DNA from: Streblospio benedicti
Taxonomy: Eukaryota; Annelida; Polychaeta; Spionida; Spionidae
NCBI GenBank assembly: GCA_019095985.1
Contig: CM032667.1
Coordinates: 39,523,469 to 39,587,468 of the forward strand
Direction of reading: 5' to 3'
DNA length: 64,000 nucleotides
The position numbers and the translations under genes were made by a program. Position 1 is the first letter of the stretch. The number at the start of each line of letters is the position of its first letter. The notes under the pieces were generated by a model. That model did no database searches. It was not told where the DNA came from and was given only the letters and a program-made list of their open reading frames with translations. Shown here in pieces: positions 58,174 through 64,000 of the stretch.

Positions 58174-58350
58174 TCATGGGTCTGCACGTTGGTCCGTATG
58201 TCCGGTAGTCTATGTCTCCCCCCATCCCTGTTCAGGGATGGCTTCAGTTTTCTGATCTGAATGGCTTCCTTGACTCCTCTTTCAAAATACTTGGGTTCAA
58301 CACACATAATCTTAGTCTCATCCAGTGAGATATCATGACCTTGTTGGTCA
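58172..58350 (-). pseudogene. Penelope-like element endonuclease fragment (GIY-YIG C-terminal part)
   Basis: On the minus strand an open stretch reads DQQGHDISLDETKIMCVEPK, YFERGVKEAIQIRKLKPSLN and RDGGRHRLPDI. The ...H...E...R..KEA..IR...P.LNRDGG...LP pattern is the tail of the endonuclease region in Penelope-like retroelements. The GIY-YIG motif itself and the reverse transcriptase are not visible. A short 3'-terminal fragment. Confidence 0.6.
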
Positions 58351-58461
58351 ATGTATAATTATAACCAAAAAATATACAACATTCAACTGAGCCCATCTGG
58401 AACAGTTTTAAAAAATGGTCATTCAAATATTATTTCTGTACAGTCATAGATTCTAGGAACA

Positions 58462-58877
58462 CAGGGTTTTTACAGATCCCTGATTTTCCCTGATTGTTTG
58501 ACATTTTCCCCGGGGTTACATTTAATAATTAGACCTGATTTTAAGACTCAGTCACACCTTCACCAGCTCATTTTGATCATAGTATTGTTGTTTATAATTG
58601 GGTGTGAAAGGTTAGTACATGCCAAGTTCACTTTATAAAGATGTTTTTGTAAAAACAGCATGTCTAAAGATTTTATTAAAGCCCAATGGAAAATAAACCA
58701 AATATGTATTGTATGTATTTTTTAATATTTTTAGATTCCCCGATAATTTTACAAGTTTATCTTAAAAATTCCCTGATTTTTCCCTGATTTATTCAGGATT
58801 TTCAAATTCCCTGATTTTTTCCAGTCAGGGAATTTTTTCACCAAATTCCCTGATTTTCCCTGTCCGTGGTCACCCTG
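58462..58877. mobile_element. Possible hAT-like MITE with TCCCTGATTT repeats
   Basis: Left end CAGGGTTTTTACAGATCCCT and right end CCGTGGTCACCCTG share a CAGGGT/ACCCTG inverted terminus. Just inside both ends are several TTCCCTGATTTT units. A clean 8-bp target duplication is not seen. No coding frame. Confidence 0.45.
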
Positions 58878-59164
58878 TCTAGTCCACAATCGACAACAAA
58901 ATTAAAGTGTTTAAAGTGCGAAAATAGATGTTAGTATCCACCCAATGGGTAATAAAGGTTTATTAAACACAATCTAATTCACGAAATGGCATTTCTTAGT
59001 ATAAATTTTAATCAGAGAACACTTTTACAACACTGTTTTCTTAGTACTATTCTGTTACTGTGCAGTAACAAAAGCATTTGTTTGTTACTGCAGCGAGCAC
59101 ATGGCCCAGTGTGTTATTGATCAATACATGATGCTGGGACAGAACTTTCTCGCCCCACCCCACC
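58878..59164. other. No feature seen
   Basis: No frame, RNA gene or repeat recognised apart from a C-rich spot (CACCCCACCCCAC) near 59155. Confidence 0.45.
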
Positions 59165-59960
59165 CCACTAACAGTGGAAATATGATGAGTGACATAGCAG
59201 ATGAATACTGCAGTATTTTGAAGCATCAATCATTCTAAAAATGCTTTTACATATTACATATGCTATAGAATATATTTATATTATTTAGATATATGAGGTA
59301 TATAAATCGTAATATACATGTATGTGTGGCAATTTTGTTGTGCATCTTTTGTCTTCATTATTTGAATAATAAATTGTGGTGGTGGTGGTGATAAGAAAAG
59401 CCTTAATGTACGCAAACAAATCTTACCCAACTCCCTCTTCCGAAAAAAAATGGAATGTTAGAAACTTATCCTGGAATATTAGAAAACATATCCCTGCACC
59501 CAAGCAGATGTTCAAAGCTCAACTCTACACACCCACAACTCCAACATATTTTTGTTTGTTTTTTGCAACGGGCAAAGTGAACGGTATCGTTTTGTCTGCT
59601 GGCCAATCAATACAATACATTTTAAAGCTCTTTGTGTGACGTTATGATACTATCTTTTTCATATATTAAGTGAGGGATAATTACTCCCTGTTAACATTTA
59701 GTGTCTGTACTGGCACTAGAACTTATATATTTATTTTGTCTCTCAGAAACGGAGCAAATAACATGCTTTACTAAACGTGAACCCGTATATTCGCTGTGGG
59801 CTAGAGTAGCCTACAATTGTAACATATAGAGAGCAATAACAGAGTTATCAGGAAGCTTCAAATATTTGGTGTCATGTGTCACGAGGACATTCTCGTTGCT
59901 GCCCATTGTTTATTTTGGTGACGGTAACAGACAGTCTCATAACAACAAAACTTATCCTAC
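59165..59960 (+). repeat. Roughly 2-kb repeat, old copy (modules a, b)
   Basis: Module a ('taacagtggaaatatgatga', 59170) and module b ('gttttgtctgctggcc' near 59590, 'gacgttatgatactatcttt' near 59638) are recognisable but more diverged than elsewhere. Confidence 0.6.
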
Positions 59961-60479
59961 AGTCACTGTAAATGTTACATGATGTTCACAGTGCACTCAC
60001 TTTGATACGTCGGTAATAATATGCTACTTATTCTGAAGGTCGTGGGGGTAGGTGCTACCCAGCCCGTACACAGATACACACACTTACTCTTTCATCTAGT
60101 TGAAATGTGTACAAACATCGTTTTCTCACAAAGACCTGATTTTGTGAATCTAGCCATCGACAGCCCATTTTATAAAATTAGTCTTATAGTCCACAGTAGG
60201 CCCTACCATATAACTCTCTGTAGTAAAACGTAAAAAAATCTATTGCACGTCTAATGAAATTCGGACCTGCAACTTTTTTGGTAGGGCCTGCAACTCTTCA
60301 GATTAGCATGTCCAATGGACATACAACTAATTTTGCTAAAATGTGAACACCGCTGGAACCCTAGCCCTAGACCAAATATCTAATACTAATACAGTTTATC
60401 TTGATAATGATGCGTGTAGCATTCTCTTTGATAAAAAAAGGCTCTATCAGTGCGTCCGAACCCACCACTCTCTTTATCC
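59961..60479. other. No feature seen
   Basis: Short plus-strand frame 60021-60233 has no domain. Confidence 0.4.
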
Positions 60480-61150
60480 TGATGGCTCTGTGTGGCTGCA
60501 TGTTGGGCTCATTAGTAGCTGATGGAGATGTATGTTGGACAACCAAGGTTTTACACACAATTCTATGACTGATAACATGTTCATAATTTCGTCTTCTGGA
60601 CGATACAATGCATGCTAAAAATAGTTTGGGGAACGTTATGTCACTTTATATTTTCATGTATGAAGTGGTAGATAATTACTTCCTTCTACATTTAGTTGCT
60701 ACTATACGTGAACCAGACCTGTATGTATTTGTTCTACCGTTTAGTCACGTACACTGGTAAACACTTGATTATGTGTTGATTAGTATATCCGTTATTGCCT
60801 ACTTCACGATTTCAACATGTACAGAGTATTAAAAAACTGTATCTCGTGTGTACCCTGCAATAAGTTCGTCTGTCACTAGTTCTCAGAACTAGACATTTTG
60901 GTGACTGCATCAGTCAGTCTATTAACGTATAAAGGATAATGCACAATGTCATGCGACATAATAGTGGAACAATATTCACTTTGATTCTTGACCCTCCCAG
61001 ACCCCCCCCGCCCCACTTAAAAGTTGAAAAATCGTATGGGTGACACAATTGATGAAAATCTACCCGTGTTTTTGCGACATTATTTATCCTAGAATTAATT
61101 TTGTATGTTGCATATGTTATATAATATCAAGGTACAGTCAATCTGCAGAC
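60480..61150 (+). repeat. Roughly 2-kb repeat, old copy (modules b, c, a)
   Basis: b is seen as 'gaacgttatgtcac' (60632) and 'gtagataattacttcc' (60669), c as 'gactgcatcagtcagtct' (60903), a as 'tttttgcgacattatttatc' (61070). Confidence 0.55.
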
Positions 61151-63639
61151 AGAACTGATTCTACAGCATTTGAAAGGTCCTGGTGGTCAATGTTCCTTCT
61201 GTCAATCACACCTCAAGCCACGCCCTTGGCGCATCCTGTCTAACACACTGTTATAACTGTTATTACTTTCTCCTCCAGTCAATCAACTCTCAGGCCCCGC
61301 CTTTCGGCACCGTCTGCCACACTGGCCGGTTCTACCCACAGGCCAACCATCAGTTAGTCTCTGTGATGTTAAATGATATCACTCTTATGCTATAATTCCC
61401 CCCCCCCCACCCTAATCAAATAACAACACCAAGCTTTCACATCCACACACAAGTTGATGTAGCGATTAGCCTTGTAAAATCATCCTTTGTACTGCCACAT
61501 TTTTTCTCACACTATCTAATTGACCCCACCGAACAGTGAAATGAACCAGTCAGTTTGATTACCAGACAGCCCCTAGCCTCCACTTCTGACAGCCGGCTGT
61601 CAGTTTCCTGTGTAGGTAAGACCTACCCGAGTATGTAACCAATACATTTTAAGTTTATTGTGCCAAACTGTCTTCACTCTCTTCATTCAATTAATTAACC
61701 GCATCGCAGTGTATTTTTCCACCTTTATGGACCAAGATATTCAGCACACCCTCCTTTGTAATATTATGAATATGTTGAGAGACTCTCTGTAGCAGTCACC
61801 AAGATATAAACGTCATTGAGCAATGTCAGAAAACAGAGTGACCACGCCAGATCACAGTGTTCTTGTCCCATACATGCTACTGTTCTCTGGCCCAAGGCAA
61901 ATATATACTAGTTGACAAAAACGGAAGTTTACATTTTGGTTTGTATCTAACAGGCAAACCAAATTCATACACGTCTGGTACGAGTGTAGGAATGGAATGT
62001 TTACAGACTGTGAGTATCTAGCGCTTAGTGTAAAATAATAACATAACGTCCCAAAAAAAACATTTTAAAGGGTCTCGTCATGCAGACTAAACTATAAACG
62101 ACAATTCGCCAGTCATTCCATCGTGTGTAAAACCTAATATGTCCAACGCCCTTTCCAATTAGCTACTATTAAACATGGACCCAACACACAACCACGCAGA
62201 TACATCATGAACTGTACTAAAATATTGAGGGAGTGGGATTTTTTAAAGGATTCCGCTATTTATCATAAATGTATATACTAATTTATTCTGCGAAACACCG
62301 TAAATCTTCTTTGATTAGTGTCAACTTTTGATGGGGTGGGTTTAAGAAAAACGAGAGAACAATATTCCACTTCTATGGGGCATGACAATGGGTTTATCAG
62401 TCGTTTGCATGTATTTTCAGTCGATATCGACCTCCAGAACTGCCGTGTAAAAATATCCGTGTACGGACTGTCCGTATACGGATTCCTTATATGGTTAGTT
62501 GTCAGCCGGACTAGTTTTGACCCACTTCAAATATGTTCATGAATATAGCACACCTGCTACTTCTAGGAAAAAGTTATTGATTTTATTAAACTACTAAGAA
62601 AAGCTCCAAAATCAATGAACATCAAAGAGATCGCACAGAACAGCGTGCGTATCAGTCATACGGCAGACGTAACTGTAGCACAGAAATCCGACCATAGGCG
62701 TCTATATGTTCAGCGAGTGACTGCGCCGTGTTCTGTTATGATTATGCAGTGTATTCCTACACATTATTGCATTTAAAAAATATCTGATATTTTGATTTAT
62801 CACACTACGTATATTAAGACAAACAAGAAAAAAGAAAAACAAACAAACACACACAAAAACTTGTTTTCCAGCAACACTCTACCCTCTGAGGACTCTTTTA
62901 TATATAGCTATAAGTAGTATGTCCAGTATCTATACAACGTCGGTTTTTACGGCTTGCTCACTCACACTGGCTTTACAAGTCATTGCTCATACCAGCTGCG
63001 TATAGAGAATTGAGATTTAACGATGGTATCTATAATTATTTTCATAATTTGTAATCAGTTGTATTAGTTAATAAAACTTAAAGCGTCAATGGCATAGACA
63101 GTACTGAGACATCGTCTAACTATGAACGGTGTCAAAAAAGATCTGGCGTGTTGGGTGGCGCATTGTGGCAGAAATTAATGCTTTATGACATGCATAATAT
63201 ATGTGTAAATTTGTATATAGTTTACACGATGAGGCTTTTCTTGCGTTTTCACGTATACGATCCATGCTCTGTGTTAGTGCAATTATAAGTATCACATGGC
63301 TGTCAGCAGTTTATTGCTTACTTCTTTTCCTAAACACACCAATATATACACACTCCTCCACTGCTCTCGTGATGCTGGGGCTAATGCTGTAATGCATGCC
63401 CCCCAACTTCAAGCATGAATCCATTCACTGAACAATTATTTTCTCTAGGTATATTATACGTGACAGTCGCCCCCCATCCCCCCCAACCCCCACACCACCA
63501 CCACCATCCCCACCCCACTCCGATGTGCACACAACCGTAGCGATGTTAAAGCAGCGACAGAACTTTTTATTTTTTTTTATTTAGTGGGGTAGGTGTATGG
63601 GGGTAGCTTGTGGAGGGTGCGGTAGTCTGTACGCCTTCA
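61151..63639. other. Intergenic; no gene supported
   Basis: Composition is more balanced than the left half. Simple C-rich tracts lie near 61397 and 63470-63520, with CCACCACCACCACCAT inside the latter. The longest frames (61040-61395, 62318-62542, 63201-63392) lack domains and splice context. Confidence 0.45.
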
Positions 63640-63850
63640 TGCTTGCAGGCAGCAAGAATTTGAGCCGCTGTATCCAGCATGAAAGTAACAGGTAGGGTTT
63701 GAAGAGACTGACTGTTGCAGTCCCCAAAATATGGAGTTTTAGGAAAGAATAGAATCACCGTTGATTGTCCTGGGTAACCAAAATAGATTTCGTAAGAAAC
63801 CTTTTTCATATAACACTGTTATTGCTCTGTACACCTGTTGCAATCACACT
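63640..63850 (-). repeat. Roughly 2-kb repeat, inverted copy (modules b/c)
   Basis: GACTGACTGTTGCAGTCCCC at about 63705 and 'aacactgttattgctctgta' near 63812 are the reverse complements of the module c and module b markers. This is the only clear copy in this orientation. Confidence 0.6.
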
Positions 63851-64000
63851 TTAGCCAACAACGGATATGCTAGGTAACACTCACAAAAAAATATAAAAAC
63901 GTACGTTTTGAATTCATCTAAAGCGCCACCAAACATATACGAATCTGGTCACACTATATTTGATAGAAAGTAATAATTTACCATTTAGTGTATTTAAAAA

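Noticed and set aside
58016-58225. N-terminal part of a 189-aa minus-strand frame with poly-Gly
   Set aside because: The Gly run is the poly-C tract, and the true PLE-like reading lies in another frame. Only 57791-58015 looks like protein.
62318-62542. 74-aa plus-strand frame
   Set aside because: No motif, no splice context, and composition like the flanks.

Overview
This window looks like AT-rich intergenic and repeat DNA from an invertebrate metazoan, most likely a marine lophotrochozoan such as a mollusc. I cannot name the species. The basis is spliced genes with short introns, a multi-domain C1q protein, a CR1-like LINE that carries a 2A peptide, a Mutator-transposase/exonuclease relic, and many MITEs. 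A run of exactly 100 Ns (20837-20936) marks a scaffold gap, so the order and copy number around it are not secure.

Layout. 1-5.4 kb: an almost perfect hairpin, repeat fragments, and a complete hAT-type MITE (3401-4755) with its 8-bp target duplication. 5.4-9.9 kb: a TATA promoter, a first exon, and a frame-damaged copy (A) of a secreted triple-C1q gene. 10-20.8 kb: copy A of a large segmental duplication, interrupted by a relic of a Mutator-like transposase fused to a DEDDh exonuclease, ending in an uncharacterised minus-strand gene that runs into the gap. 20.9-24.7 kb: a tandemly duplicated AT-rich block. 24.7-34.2 kb: copy B of the duplication, holding the intact C1q gene (25184-27216, two visible coding exons, 546 aa). 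34.2-39 kb: a minisatellite, a hairpin MITE, a segment between direct repeats with unidentified ORFs, BED-like and PHD-like finger fragments, and a long ATT microsatellite. 39.0-40.06 kb: a third, near-identical copy of the sequence that abuts the gap. 42.9-55.8 kb: a degenerate tandem array of a roughly 2-kb repeat, interrupted by an almost intact CR1-like LINE (47505-51237) and a 5'-truncated second LINE (53483-54194). 55.8-64 kb: SINE and inverted-repeat elements, a SWIM/YqaJ-family exon fragment beside a Penelope-like endonuclease fragment, a second possible hAT MITE, and old repeat copies.

The dominant structure is the roughly 2-kb repeat, called modules a-e here. Its modules recur in the same circular order across the window. 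Most of the transposons named above lie in it or beside it. The only gene with a clear complete function is the C1q protein, a probable secreted recognition lectin of innate immunity.

Nothing here convinced me of a wholly new system. The items most worth following up are the 2A/hydrophobic leader of the LINE, the transposase-exonuclease relic, the split between the C1q promoter and the intact C1q copy, and the repeat array. Several of the duplications may be assembly artefacts.
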